This document shows, one piece after another, positions 26,721 to 35,216 of a stretch of 64,000 bases of DNA (position 1 is its first letter; each line of letters begins with the position of its first letter). The stretch comes from an uncultured Lachnospiraceae bacterium (lineage in GTDB: Bacteria; Bacillota; Clostridia; Lachnospirales; Lachnospiraceae), in assembly GCA_944383765.1 (NCBI GenBank), contig CALWQT010000002.1, positions 176,179-240,178 on the forward strand, read 5' to 3'. The translations under genes and the position numbers were made by a program. Below the pieces are notes generated by a model. That model ran no database searches, had not been told where the DNA came from, and saw only the letters and a program-made list of their open reading frames with translations.

Positions 26721-27314
26721 ATGACAGATCTGAAGAGCAGTGAGACGGCCCGGAACCTTATGAGAGCTTTTGCGGGAGAAAGCCAGGCAAGAAACCGTTA
26801 TACATTTGCAGCGGGGCTGGCGAAAAAGGAAGGACTTCCCGTACTGGAAGCCATCTTTACATTTACGGCAGGCCAGGAAAAGGAACATGGAGAAATTTTT
26901 TATAACCATCTGTCAGAACTGGCAGGCCAGACCGTGGAGATTGACGGGAGTTATCCGGTAGATATTTATACTTCTGTCCTGGAAGTGTTAAAGGCAGCAA
27001 AACATAATGAGTATGAGGAAGCGGACCAGGTATACCGGGAATTTGCCAGGGTAGCGAAAGAGGAAGGTTTTCCCCAGATCGAGCAAAGCTTTGAGAAGAT
27101 TGCAGAAATTGAAAAAGTCCATGGGGACAGATTCAATCTGCTGGCGGATATGCTGGAAAAAAATCAGCTGTTTGCATCTGAAATCGAGACAGGCTGGATG
27201 TGCCTGAACTGCGGACACATTCACAGAGGCAAGTCGGTTCCTGCCAAATGTCCGGTATGCAGCCATGAACAGGGATATTTTATCCGTCTGGAACTGGCAC
27301 CTTATATTCAGTAA
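26721..27314 (+). CDS. Rubrerythrin
   Basis: This 197-residue protein has a four-helix diiron domain (residues about 1-150, with E..ExxH-type motifs AGESQARNRY, AGQEKEHGE and EIEKVHGDRF). The C-terminal rubredoxin-like domain has CLNCG and CPVC. Rubrerythrin reduces hydrogen peroxide with electrons from rubredoxin or NADH systems in anaerobes. It has a strong AGGAGG site and no obvious operon partner, although the next gene starts 13 bases later. Its presence makes the degenerate catalase-like protein upstream more curious, since this enzyme can cover peroxide removal. Confidence 0.94.
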   Translation: MTDLKSSETARNLMRAFAGESQARNRYTFAAGLAKKEGLPVLEAIFTFTAGQEKEHGEIFYNHLSELAGQTVEIDGSYPVDIYTSVLEVLKAAKHNEYEEADQVYREFARVAKEEGFPQIEQSFEKIAEIEKVHGDRFNLLADMLEKNQLFASEIETGWMCLNCGHIHRGKSVPAKCPVCSHEQGYFIRLELAPYIQ

Positions 27315-27327
27315 AGGAATGAGAGCG

Positions 27328-28185
27328 ATGAAATATGAATTGATAGGAGCAGCCTGTCTGGCAGCAGCCGGCGGGCTGCTCCGTTCTGAATATGAAAAGC
27401 GTTGTTTTACGGTGGAAGAATTTGAAGTGGTTTCCCCAAAGATCAGGAAAGAACGGACTATCGTATTTCTGACTGACCTGCATAATCAGGAATTTGGATT
27501 TGAAAATGGCAGGCTGTTGAGAGGGATTGAACAGGCGGCGCCGGATCTGGTGCTCATAGGAGGCGATATGATGGTGAGTCGGAAGGAATGCCGGGTCAGC
27601 CAGGCCCTTCACCTGGCCAAGACCCTGGCTTCCTGCTATCCGGTGTATTATGGAAATGGAAATCATGAATGGCGCATGAAGGAGAAGGCAGAGGTATACG
27701 GAAGGGTATATGACACTTACATACGGGAATTGGAAAAGGCGGGAATCCATTACCTGTCGGACCGGACAGAGATAGAAGATGACCTGGCGATCACAGGGGT
27801 GAATCTGGAAAAACGGTGTTACGCCAAAAGAAAGCCGGGAACCTGGACAGTGGAAGACATGGAACGGCATGTGGGTAAGGCGGAGAAAACCCGTTTTCAG
27901 ATCCTTTTGGCCCACTCTCCCCTCTACTTTGACACATACAGAGAGTGGGGAGCAGACCTGACGCTGGCAGGGCATTTCCATGGAGGGACTATACGTCTGC
28001 CTTATCTGGGAGGTGTGATGACGCCCCAGTACCAGTTTTTCCTGCCCTGCTGCGCCGGAGAATTTGAGGAAAACGGCAGGAAGATGATCGTGGGAAGAGG
28101 ATTGGGGACCCATTCCATTCCTATTCGATTTTGCAACAAACCACAAGTGGTTGTGGTGAAACTAAAAAAGAAATCTATATTTTGA
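27328..28185 (+). CDS. Membrane-associated metallophosphoesterase
   Basis: The 285-residue protein starts with a short hydrophobic segment (ELIGAACLAAAGGLL) and then shows calcineurin-like motifs in order: DLHN, GGDMM, GNGNHEW, LLAHSP and LAGHFHGG. This matches the YkuE/YaeI-type phosphoesterase family, some of whose members act on lipid-linked substrates. I chose ATG 27328 over 27319 because of Shine-Dalgarno spacing. It follows rubrerythrin closely; a functional link is not evident. Confidence 0.88.
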   Translation: MKYELIGAACLAAAGGLLRSEYEKRCFTVEEFEVVSPKIRKERTIVFLTDLHNQEFGFENGRLLRGIEQAAPDLVLIGGDMMVSRKECRVSQALHLAKTLASCYPVYYGNGNHEWRMKEKAEVYGRVYDTYIRELEKAGIHYLSDRTEIEDDLAITGVNLEKRCYAKRKPGTWTVEDMERHVGKAEKTRFQILLAHSPLYFDTYREWGADLTLAGHFHGGTIRLPYLGGVMTPQYQFFLPCCAGEFEENGRKMIVGRGLGTHSIPIRFCNKPQVVVVKLKKKSIF

Positions 28186-28268
28186 TAAAGGCTTATTTAC
28201 AGAAGAGAAAAAGTCTGCTATACTGATTCAAGCTCCGGCACTTGTGCCGGGAAAGGACGAAAAGGGAT

Positions 28269-29063
28269 ATGGGTATTTCCTATAAATTGGAAAGTTTCGA
28301 GGGGCCGCTGGATCTGCTGCTCCATCTGATTGAAAAAAATAAGGTGAGCATTTATGATATCCCCATCGTGGAGATCACAGGACAGTATCTGGAATATGTG
28401 AATCAGATGGAGAAAGAAGATCTGAATGTGGTCAGCGAGTTTCTGGTCATGGCGGCTACCTTGCTGGATATTAAATCCAGAATGCTCCTTCCGGCAGAAG
28501 TCAATGAGGAAGGGGAGGAGGAAGACCCCAGGGCAGAACTGGTTGCCCGTCTGCTGGAATATAAGATGTACAAATATATGTCTTATGAGCTGAAGGACAG
28601 GGAACTGGATGCGGAAAAGATTCTTTATAAGGATCCCACCATTCCCAAAGAGGTGGCAAAGTATGAGCCGCCTGTGGACCTGGACCGTCTTCTGGACGGT
28701 CTGACACTGGCAAAGCTCCAGAGTATTTTTGAAGCTGTCATGAAGCGGCAGGAAGATAAGGTGGATCCCATCAGGAGCCGGTTTGGGACCATCAAGAGAG
28801 AACCGGTGAGCCTGGAGCAAAAGATCCAGTCCGTGATGGGATATGCCAGAAAACACAGGAAGTTCAGCTTCCGCTCCATGCTGGAACAGCAGGCGGATAA
28901 GCTGGAGGTAGTGGTTACGTTTCTTGCAGTCCTGGAACTGATGAAGATTGGAAAGATTCATCTGACCCAGGAAGCACTGTTTGATGATATGCAGATTGAA
29001 ACGTTGGAACAGGAAGGGGAAGAGGAATCTCTGAACCTGGAGGATATGGAGTCTTTTACCTGA
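28269..29063 (+). CDS. scpA: Segregation and condensation protein A
   Basis: This is a 264-residue kleisin subunit of the SMC-ScpAB condensin. It has the diagnostic N-terminus YKLESFEGPLDLLLHLIEKNK, the IVEITGQYLEYV helix and an acidic linker (EEGEEEDP). The C-terminal winged helix is in SVMGYARKHRKFSFRSML onward. It bridges the SMC heads in chromosome organisation. The ATG at 28269 matches the family start. scpB follows after a 40-base gap, as usual. Confidence 0.95.
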   Translation: MGISYKLESFEGPLDLLLHLIEKNKVSIYDIPIVEITGQYLEYVNQMEKEDLNVVSEFLVMAATLLDIKSRMLLPAEVNEEGEEEDPRAELVARLLEYKMYKYMSYELKDRELDAEKILYKDPTIPKEVAKYEPPVDLDRLLDGLTLAKLQSIFEAVMKRQEDKVDPIRSRFGTIKREPVSLEQKIQSVMGYARKHRKFSFRSMLEQQADKLEVVVTFLAVLELMKIGKIHLTQEALFDDMQIETLEQEGEEESLNLEDMESFT

Positions 29064-29103
29064 TAAAGGATATTAAGAAGAGAAAAGAGACGGGGGGTTA
29101 CTG

Positions 29104-29877
29104 GTGGAAGACAGAATGGACGAAGATCATGTAGATCTGGATGAGATCATGGCCCGTCATGAAGCCATGGAAGAAGATTTGGAACGGGAAGAGTTTCGGC
29201 AGATGAGGCTGGAGGGAATTCCGGAAGAGGAGACAGAACGCCAGGGACAGAACGGGCAGTTCCCGGAAGAGGACTGGGAAGCGATCATAGAAGCGGTTCT
29301 GTTCACCATGGGCACGTCTGTGGAAATGAAACAACTGGCGGTGGCCATTGACCAGGATATGAAAACAGCATGGAAAGTGGTCCAGCGCCTGAAAAAAAGG
29401 TATGAGGAAGAAAACCGGGGGATGCAGATCATTGAACTGGAGGATAGTGTGCAGATGTGCACCAAGTCCAGGTTTTATGAAAATCTGATCCGTGTGGCAT
29501 CCACTCCGAAAAAACAGGTGCTGACGGATGTGGTTCTGGAAACCTTGTCTATTATCGCATATAAACAGCCGGTGACGAAAATGGAGATTGAAAAGATCCG
29601 TGGCGTAAAATCGGACCATGCAGTGAACCGGCTGGTAGAATATAATCTGGTATATGAAGTGGGCAGGCTGGATGCTCCTGGCAGACCGGCGCTGTTTGCC
29701 ACCACAGAAGAGTTTCTGAGAAGATTTGGCATTGGTTCCACAGATGAACTGCCGGAACTGAAGCCAGAGCAGCTGGAAGAATTTAAACAGGAAGCAGAAG
29801 AAGAATTACAGTACAGACCGGACGGGGATGTACAGCAGGAAGAAGGATCAGGAGGAAACGACGTTGAAGTGCAGTGA
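29104..29877 (+). CDS. scpB: Segregation and condensation protein B
   Basis: This is a 257-residue protein with an unusual acidic N-terminal extension of about 55 residues (DEDHVDLDEIMARHEAMEEDLE). The two winged-helix domains of ScpB follow (IIEAVLFTMG, then TLSIIAYKQPVTKMEIEKIRG and YEVGRLDAPGRPALFATT). The start is GTG at 29104 with GGGGGG eight bases upstream. The extension may modulate SMC binding, or translation may in fact begin later. The 3' end overlaps the probable TTG start of nrdD by 14 bases. Confidence 0.93.
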   Translation: MEDRMDEDHVDLDEIMARHEAMEEDLEREEFRQMRLEGIPEEETERQGQNGQFPEEDWEAIIEAVLFTMGTSVEMKQLAVAIDQDMKTAWKVVQRLKKRYEEENRGMQIIELEDSVQMCTKSRFYENLIRVASTPKKQVLTDVVLETLSIIAYKQPVTKMEIEKIRGVKSDHAVNRLVEYNLVYEVGRLDAPGRPALFATTEEFLRRFGIGSTDELPELKPEQLEEFKQEAEEELQYRPDGDVQQEEGSGGNDVEVQ

Positions 29878-31996
29878 AATCAAAGTGATTAAAAAAGACG
29901 GTACAAAAGAGGAATTTAATGTACAGAAAGTAGTAGTGGCAGTCAATAAATCGGCAGAAAGGGCAATGATTTCCTTTTCTCAGGCGGAGTTGAACTTTAT
30001 CTGCCAGTTTGTGGAAGAGAAAGCAGAAGCCCTGGACGTACCGGAGATTCCCATTGCCCAGATGCATAATCTGGTGGAAGGAGCTTTGGAGCGGGTAAAT
30101 CCGGCGGTGGCGAAGAGTTACCGGGATTACCGCAATTATAAGCAGGATTTTGTGCAGATGCTGGATGATGTTTATAAAAAGAGCCAGTCCATCATGTACA
30201 TTGGAGATAAGGAAAATTCCAATACAGACAGCGCCCTGGTATCCACAAAGCGAAGCCTGATCTTTAATGAACTGAATAAGTCCCTGTATAAGAAGTTTTT
30301 TATGACAGTAGAGGAACTTCAGGCAGTGAATGACGGATATATTTATATCCATGATATGTCTGCCAGAAGGGATACGATGAACTGCTGTCTGTTCAATGTA
30401 CAGGAAGTCCTGACAGGCGGTTTTGAAATGGGAAATCTCTGGTATAATGAGCCGAAGACCCTTGACGTGGCATTCGACGTGATCGGAGACATTGTACTCA
30501 GTGCAGCCAGCCAGCAGTATGGCGGATTTACCGTTCCCAGTGTGGAAGAGATCCTGGCTCCCTATGCGGAAAAATCTTATGAGAAATACATTGAAAAATA
30601 TGAAAATCTGGGCCTGAGCCAGGAAAAGGCGGAAGAAGTGGCCTGGGCTGATGTGAAAAGAGATATGGAACAGGGATTCCAGGGGTGGGAATATAAATTC
30701 AATTCTGTGTCTTCCAGCCGTGGGGATTATCCGTTTATTACCATGACAGCGGGAACCGGCACCAGCCGTTTTGCGAAAATGGCTACCATCACCATGCTGG
30801 AAGTCCGCCGTAAAGGCCAGGGAAAGAAAGGACATAAAAAACCGGTGTTGTTCCCGAAACTGGTATTTCTGTATGACGAAAAACTCCATGGACCGGGGGG
30901 AGAACTGGAAGATGTGTTTGAGGCGGGAATCGAGTGTTCCAGCCACACTATGTATCCGGACTGGCTCTCTCTCACCGGAAAGGGATATATTGCCAGCATG
31001 TACAAACAGTATGGAAAGATCATTTCTCCCATGGGCTGCCGGGCATTTTTATCCCCATGGTATGAGAGAGGCGGTATGTATCCGGCGGATGAAAAGGACG
31101 AGCCGGTATTCGTGGGACGGTTCAATATAGGCGTGGTAAGCCTTCATCTGCCCATGATCCTTGCCAAGGCAAGACAGGAAAGCCGGGATTTCTTTGAGGT
31201 TCTGGATTATTATCTGGGCCTGATCCGTAAGATCCATATCAGAACCTATGCATACCTGGGAGAGATGAGAGCATCCACCAATCCTCTGGCTTACTGCGAA
31301 GGCGGTTTCTACGGCGGTCATCTGGGGCTGCATGATAAGATCAAACCTCTTCTGAAAACAGCTACGGCTTCCTTCGGCATTACGGCATTTAATGAGCTTC
31401 AGCGGCTTTACAATGGGAAATCTCTGGTGGAGGACGGAGCGTTTGCTCTGGAAACACTGGAATATATCAACAAAAAGGTGGAGGAATTCAAGAAAGAGGA
31501 CGGACATCTGTATGCCATCTATGCTACTCCGGCGGAGAATCTGTGCGGTGTTCAGATCAAACAGTTCCGGAAAAAATACGGAATCATTGAAAATGTGTCT
31601 GACCGGGAATATGTGAGCAATGGATTCCACTGCCATGTGACGGAAGATATTACCCCAATCCAGAAGCAGGATCTGGAATACCGGTTCTGGGAACTGTCCA
31701 ATGGAGGAAAGATCCAGTATGTGAAATATCCTATCAGTTATAATAAAGATGCGATCAAAACCCTGGTCCGCCGGGCTATGGATATGGGATTTTATGAGGG
31801 AATCAATCTGTCTCTGTCTTACTGTGATGACTGTGGACATGAAGAACTGGAAATGGACGTCTGCCCGAAATGCGGAAGCAGAAACTTGACGAAGATCGAC
31901 CGTATGAACGGGTATCTGAGCTATTCCAGAGTCAAAGGAGATACCCGTCTGAATGAGGCAAAGATGGCGGAGATCGCAGAGCGGAAAAGTATGTAA
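29864..31996 (+). CDS. nrdD: Anaerobic (class III) ribonucleoside-triphosphate reductase, paralog 1
   Basis: This protein of about 710 residues has an N-terminal ATP-cone (about 5-95) and a ten-stranded glycyl-radical barrel. A C-terminal zinc ribbon (CDDCG and CPKCG) is followed by the radical motif DRMNGYLS with Gly683. It makes dNTPs from NTPs without oxygen. No ATG fits well; TTG 29864 has CAGGAGG seven bases upstream and gives the expected ATP-cone start, so I use it, although an ATG lies in frame at 29828. It is followed by the activase nrdG and dut, a nucleotide-supply operon joined to scpAB. Confidence 0.92.
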   Translation: MKCSEIKVIKKDGTKEEFNVQKVVVAVNKSAERAMISFSQAELNFICQFVEEKAEALDVPEIPIAQMHNLVEGALERVNPAVAKSYRDYRNYKQDFVQMLDDVYKKSQSIMYIGDKENSNTDSALVSTKRSLIFNELNKSLYKKFFMTVEELQAVNDGYIYIHDMSARRDTMNCCLFNVQEVLTGGFEMGNLWYNEPKTLDVAFDVIGDIVLSAASQQYGGFTVPSVEEILAPYAEKSYEKYIEKYENLGLSQEKAEEVAWADVKRDMEQGFQGWEYKFNSVSSSRGDYPFITMTAGTGTSRFAKMATITMLEVRRKGQGKKGHKKPVLFPKLVFLYDEKLHGPGGELEDVFEAGIECSSHTMYPDWLSLTGKGYIASMYKQYGKIISPMGCRAFLSPWYERGGMYPADEKDEPVFVGRFNIGVVSLHLPMILAKARQESRDFFEVLDYYLGLIRKIHIRTYAYLGEMRASTNPLAYCEGGFYGGHLGLHDKIKPLLKTATASFGITAFNELQRLYNGKSLVEDGAFALETLEYINKKVEEFKKEDGHLYAIYATPAENLCGVQIKQFRKKYGIIENVSDREYVSNGFHCHVTEDITPIQKQDLEYRFWELSNGGKIQYVKYPISYNKDAIKTLVRRAMDMGFYEGINLSLSYCDDCGHEELEMDVCPKCGSRNLTKIDRMNGYLSYSRVKGDTRLNEAKMAEIAERKSM

Positions 31997-32012
31997 CAGA
32001 AGGAGTCGTGCA

Positions 32013-32504
32013 ATGCGTTACCATAATATAACCAAAGATGATATGCTGAACGGAGATGGATTACGGGTAGTCCTCTGGGTAGCTGGCTGCAACCATAACT
32101 GCAAGGACTGCCATAATCCGGTGACCTGGGATATCCGGGGAGGTATCCCATTTGATGAGGCAGCCAGACAGGAACTGTTTGAAGAACTGGAAAAACCGTA
32201 TATTTCCGGAGTGACATTAAGCGGAGGAGACCCGCTGCATCCGGATAACCGGGAGGATATCGGAAAACTGATCCTGGAAATATCGGAACGGTTTCCCCAT
32301 AAAACTATCTGGTTGTATACCGGATATGAGTGGGAGCAGATCAAAGACCTTCCTTATATCCGAAATGTAGACGTGGTGGTAGACGGAGAGTTTGTGGCAG
32401 CACAGAAAGACAATAAACTTCATTGGAGAGGAAGTTCCAATCAGCGTGTGATCGAAGTGCAGCCAAGCCTGTTACGGGGAGAAGCAGTTCTTCACTGCAG
32501 GTAG
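32013..32504 (+). CDS. nrdG: Anaerobic ribonucleotide reductase activating protein
   Basis: This 163-residue radical-SAM protein has CNHNCKDC (Cys26, Cys30, Cys33) for the 4Fe-4S cluster and the SAM-binding segment LSGGDPLHP. It generates the glycyl radical on NrdD. It begins 17 bases after the first nrdD with AAGGAG upstream. It is the only activase seen in this window, so it may serve both NrdD paralogs. Confidence 0.95.
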   Translation: MRYHNITKDDMLNGDGLRVVLWVAGCNHNCKDCHNPVTWDIRGGIPFDEAARQELFEELEKPYISGVTLSGGDPLHPDNREDIGKLILEISERFPHKTIWLYTGYEWEQIKDLPYIRNVDVVVDGEFVAAQKDNKLHWRGSSNQRVIEVQPSLLRGEAVLHCR

Positions 32505-32540
32505 GGCAGCAGCGGAAAGATAGATGGAGAAGAAAACAGA

Positions 32541-32972
32541 ATGAGGATAAAGATCAAATATTTCACGGACCAGATTGAAAAACTTTGTTATATAGGGGGA
32601 AAATCAGACTGGATAGACCTTCGGGCAGCCAGGGATATGGAACTGAAAAAAGGAGAATTTGCGTTGATCCCTTTGGGGATTGCCATGGAACTGCCCCAAG
32701 GGTATGAGGCTCATGTAGTGCCCAGGAGCAGTACCTTTAAAAATTTTGGCATTATCCAGACCAACAGTATGGGAGTCATCGATGAGACCTACTGCGGTGA
32801 CAATGACCAGTGGTTTTTTCCGGCATATGCCCTTCGGGATACGGTGATCCATGTGAATGACCGGATCTGTCAGTTCCGTATCATGGAGCATCAGCCGGCA
32901 CTGGCTTTTGAAGAGGTAGCGGAGCTGGGAAATGAAGACCGGGGAGGTCATGGAAGCACAGGCACCCGGTAG
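32541..32972 (+). CDS. dut: dUTP diphosphatase (trimeric dUTPase family)
   Basis: This is a 143-residue protein with the dUTPase motifs in order: the DLRAA region, [11 protein letters not shown] (phosphate and subunit contact), [11 protein letters not shown] (uracil pocket with the catalytic Asp), the RICQFRI strand and the C-terminal Gly-rich RGGHGSTG arm. It removes dUTP and yields dUMP for thymidylate synthesis. Placement after nrdD-nrdG fits dNTP metabolism. Confidence 0.9.
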   Translation: MRIKIKYFTDQIEKLCYIGGKSDWIDLRAARDMELKKGEFALIPLGIAMELPQGYEAHVVPRSSTFKNFGIIQTNSMGVIDETYCGDNDQWFFPAYALRDTVIHVNDRICQFRIMEHQPALAFEEVAELGNEDRGGHGSTGTR

Positions 32973-32988
32973 GGTGAAAGGAGAGCAG

Positions 32989-33783
32989 ATGGATCGGAGA
33001 GTCAGGAGAAGGAGACAGGCTCTGGCAGCGGTGGTACTGGCAGGAGCAGTCCTGGCAGGCTGCCAGGGGGCAGATCCGGCCAGAGAGCAGTACCGGCTGG
33101 ATGGAATCTCTCAGTTAGACCAGGGAAATTATGAGGCAGCCATCACTGCGTTTGAGGAGGCACTGAACCATTCCGATGGAGGAGTGGGAGAGTTTGAACT
33201 GGACGTATTGAAATACCGGGGAGAAGCAGAATATAAACTGGGCGATTATCAGGCGGCGGCTCATACCTATAACGTGCTGCTCCAGGTGGATGAGCCTGCG
33301 GCGGAGTATTATTATCTGGAATGTATGTCTCTGGCAGCTATGGGAGAAACAGAGACGGCAGCCCAGGATTTTGAAAAAGCCCAGGCCCTGGAAAAAGAGA
33401 AAGGGGAAGCGTCTCCTGTGCTGGGAGAGGCGGCAGCCGCTTTGGGAAAGGCCTATCAGGATGCGGGACAGTCAGAAAAAGCAGGACAGATTTATGATCT
33501 GGTGATCCAGAGCGGAAAAGCCACAGCCGGAATTTATAATCAGCTGGGGCTGGCTGCCATGGATGCAGGCCAGTGGGAGGAGGCATATGGCTATTTCTCT
33601 CAGGGGTTGTCTCTGGCGGAATCCGGTACGGAGGAATATGGAAATCTTCTCTATAACCAGGCAGTCTGCCTGGAACGGAAAGGGGAGTTTCAGGAAGCCC
33701 TGGAAGTATTTCAGAAGTATACGGAGATCTTTGGCAGTGATGCTGAAGTGGAACGGGAAATCCGTTTTCTTGAGACCAGATAG
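32989..33783 (+). CDS. TPR-repeat lipoprotein
   Basis: This is a 264-residue protein with a basic N-terminus (DRRVRRRRQ) and a hydrophobic stretch ending in the lipobox LAGC, so it is probably lipid-anchored on the outer face of the membrane. Tetratricopeptide-like helical repeats follow (SQLDQGNYEAAITAFEEAL, AEYKLGDYQAAAHTYNVLL and later copies). TPR proteins are scaffolds; the partner is unknown. I chose ATG 32989 for its AAAGGAG site. It sits between dut and hflX. Confidence 0.85.
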   Translation: MDRRVRRRRQALAAVVLAGAVLAGCQGADPAREQYRLDGISQLDQGNYEAAITAFEEALNHSDGGVGEFELDVLKYRGEAEYKLGDYQAAAHTYNVLLQVDEPAAEYYYLECMSLAAMGETETAAQDFEKAQALEKEKGEASPVLGEAAAALGKAYQDAGQSEKAGQIYDLVIQSGKATAGIYNQLGLAAMDAGQWEEAYGYFSQGLSLAESGTEEYGNLLYNQAVCLERKGEFQEALEVFQKYTEIFGSDAEVEREIRFLETR

Positions 33784-33813
33784 GAGCAGCGAAAAGCAGT
33801 AAAGGATAGAGAT

Positions 33814-35067
33814 ATGGGAGAACTGATTGAAATCAAAGAGACAGAAGAACGGGTTATTCTGGTGGCAGTGAGCACCGGGGAAGGGGAAGATGCGGAAAAA
33901 TCCCTGGATGAACTGGATGAACTGGTAAAAACAGCGGGAGCTGTTTCAGTAGGACGTTTGATACAGAATCGGGAGAAAATACATCCGGGAACGTATCTGG
34001 GAAAGGGAAAAATCGAGGAACTGAAGGAACTGGTCTGGGAACTGGGGGCTACCGGGATTGTCTGTGATGATGAACTGTCTCCTGCCCAGCTGAGGAACCT
34101 GGAGGATGCTCTGGATACCAAGGTCATGGACAGGACCATGGTGATACTGGATATTTTTGCCGGAAGGGCGACTACCAGAGAAGGAAAGATACAGGTAGAA
34201 CTGGCACAGTTAAAATACCGGGCGGTACGCCTGGTAGGACTCAGAAATTCTCTTTCCAGGCTGGGAGGCGGTATCGGGACCCGTGGACCTGGTGAATCTA
34301 AGCTGGAAATCGACCGGAGACGGATACATGACCGTATCAGCCAGCTGAAAGCAGAACTGGAGGAAGTAAAACGCCACAGAGAGGTAGCCAGACAGCAGAG
34401 GGAGCGCAGCCATACCATGAGAGCGGCTATCGTGGGCTATACCAATGCAGGAAAATCCACTCTTTTGAATAAGCTGACAGATGCAGGGATACTGGCAGAA
34501 GACAAACTGTTTGCCACACTGGATCCGACCACCAGGGTACTGAAGCTTCCGGACGGACAGGAAATCTTTCTGACAGATACGGTAGGTTTTATACACAAAC
34601 TGCCTCACCATCTGATCGAGGCGTTTAAGAGTACGCTGGAAGAAGCGAAATACTGTGATATCATCCTCCATGTGGTAGACTGTTCCAATCCCCAGATGGA
34701 TCTGCAGATGTACGTGGTGTATGATACGTTAAAGCAGCTGGGAGTGCAGGATAAAGAGTATGTTACGCTGTTTAACAAAATTGACCGGGCAGAGGGAGAA
34801 ACCGTATTGCGGGATCTGCAGGCGGACTATCAGCTGAAGATTTCGGCAAAGACCGGGGAAGGGCTGGAGGAGCTGATGGATCTTCTGGGCAGGATACTGA
34901 GAAGCCGGAAGATTTATCTGGAGCAGGTATACCCGTACAGCCAGGCAGGAAAGATACAGCTGATCCGTAAATATGGAGAACTGCTCTCTGAGGAATATGG
35001 GGAAGACGGGATCTCGGTGAAGGCGTATGTTCCGGTGGAAGCCTATGCCAATGTACTGCCTCAATAA
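33814..35067 (+). CDS. hflX: Ribosome-associated GTPase HflX
   Basis: This is a 417-residue GTPase with the HflX N-terminal domain (GKGKIEELKELV, RNLEDALDTKVMDRTMVILDIFAGRATTREGKIQVELAQL in pieces) and the Gly-rich GGGIGTRGPGESKLE. A coiled coil precedes the G domain, which has GYTNAGKST, DTVGFIHKLP and NKID. HflX splits stalled or hibernating ribosomes. It is followed by an inverted repeat that also looks like NrdR sites. Confidence 0.94.
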   Translation: MGELIEIKETEERVILVAVSTGEGEDAEKSLDELDELVKTAGAVSVGRLIQNREKIHPGTYLGKGKIEELKELVWELGATGIVCDDELSPAQLRNLEDALDTKVMDRTMVILDIFAGRATTREGKIQVELAQLKYRAVRLVGLRNSLSRLGGGIGTRGPGESKLEIDRRRIHDRISQLKAELEEVKRHREVARQQRERSHTMRAAIVGYTNAGKSTLLNKLTDAGILAEDKLFATLDPTTRVLKLPDGQEIFLTDTVGFIHKLPHHLIEAFKSTLEEAKYCDIILHVVDCSNPQMDLQMYVVYDTLKQLGVQDKEYVTLFNKIDRAEGETVLRDLQADYQLKISAKTGEGLEELMDLLGRILRSRKIYLEQVYPYSQAGKIQLIRKYGELLSEEYGEDGISVKAYVPVEAYANVLPQ

Positions 35068-35105
35068 GACGGACATTCTGATAGAGTCATTAGAAATAAT
35101 AATGA

Positions 35106-35174
35106 ACACAATATCTTGTTTCGATAAAATAATGGAACATAGATATTGTGTTTTTCTGTGTAAGCTGATATAAT
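35106..35174 (+). promoter_or_regulatory. Paired NrdR-box-like sites and promoter of the second nrdD (also a possible hflX terminator)
   Basis: ACACAATATCTTGTTT (35106-35121) matches the NrdR box (acaCwATATwTwGtgt) at about 14 of 16 positions. A second, inverted site lies at 35136-35151 with about 12 matches, centre to centre 30 bases. Paired boxes about three helix turns apart are the normal NrdR arrangement. The second site covers the -35 TTGTGT (35146-35151), which is 17 bases from TATAAT (35169-35174). The two arms also form a stem followed by five T (to 35155), so it may terminate hflX as well. Confidence 0.7.
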
Positions 35175-35216
35175 TGGTTCTATGGCGCTCCGGCGCATTG
35201 GAAAGGAGTAGGGGAA

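Noticed and set aside
35105..35155. Plain terminator as the only explanation
   Set aside because: It can form a terminator, but the 24-base AT-rich loop and the match of both arms to NrdR boxes favour an operator pair as well, so it was annotated as both.
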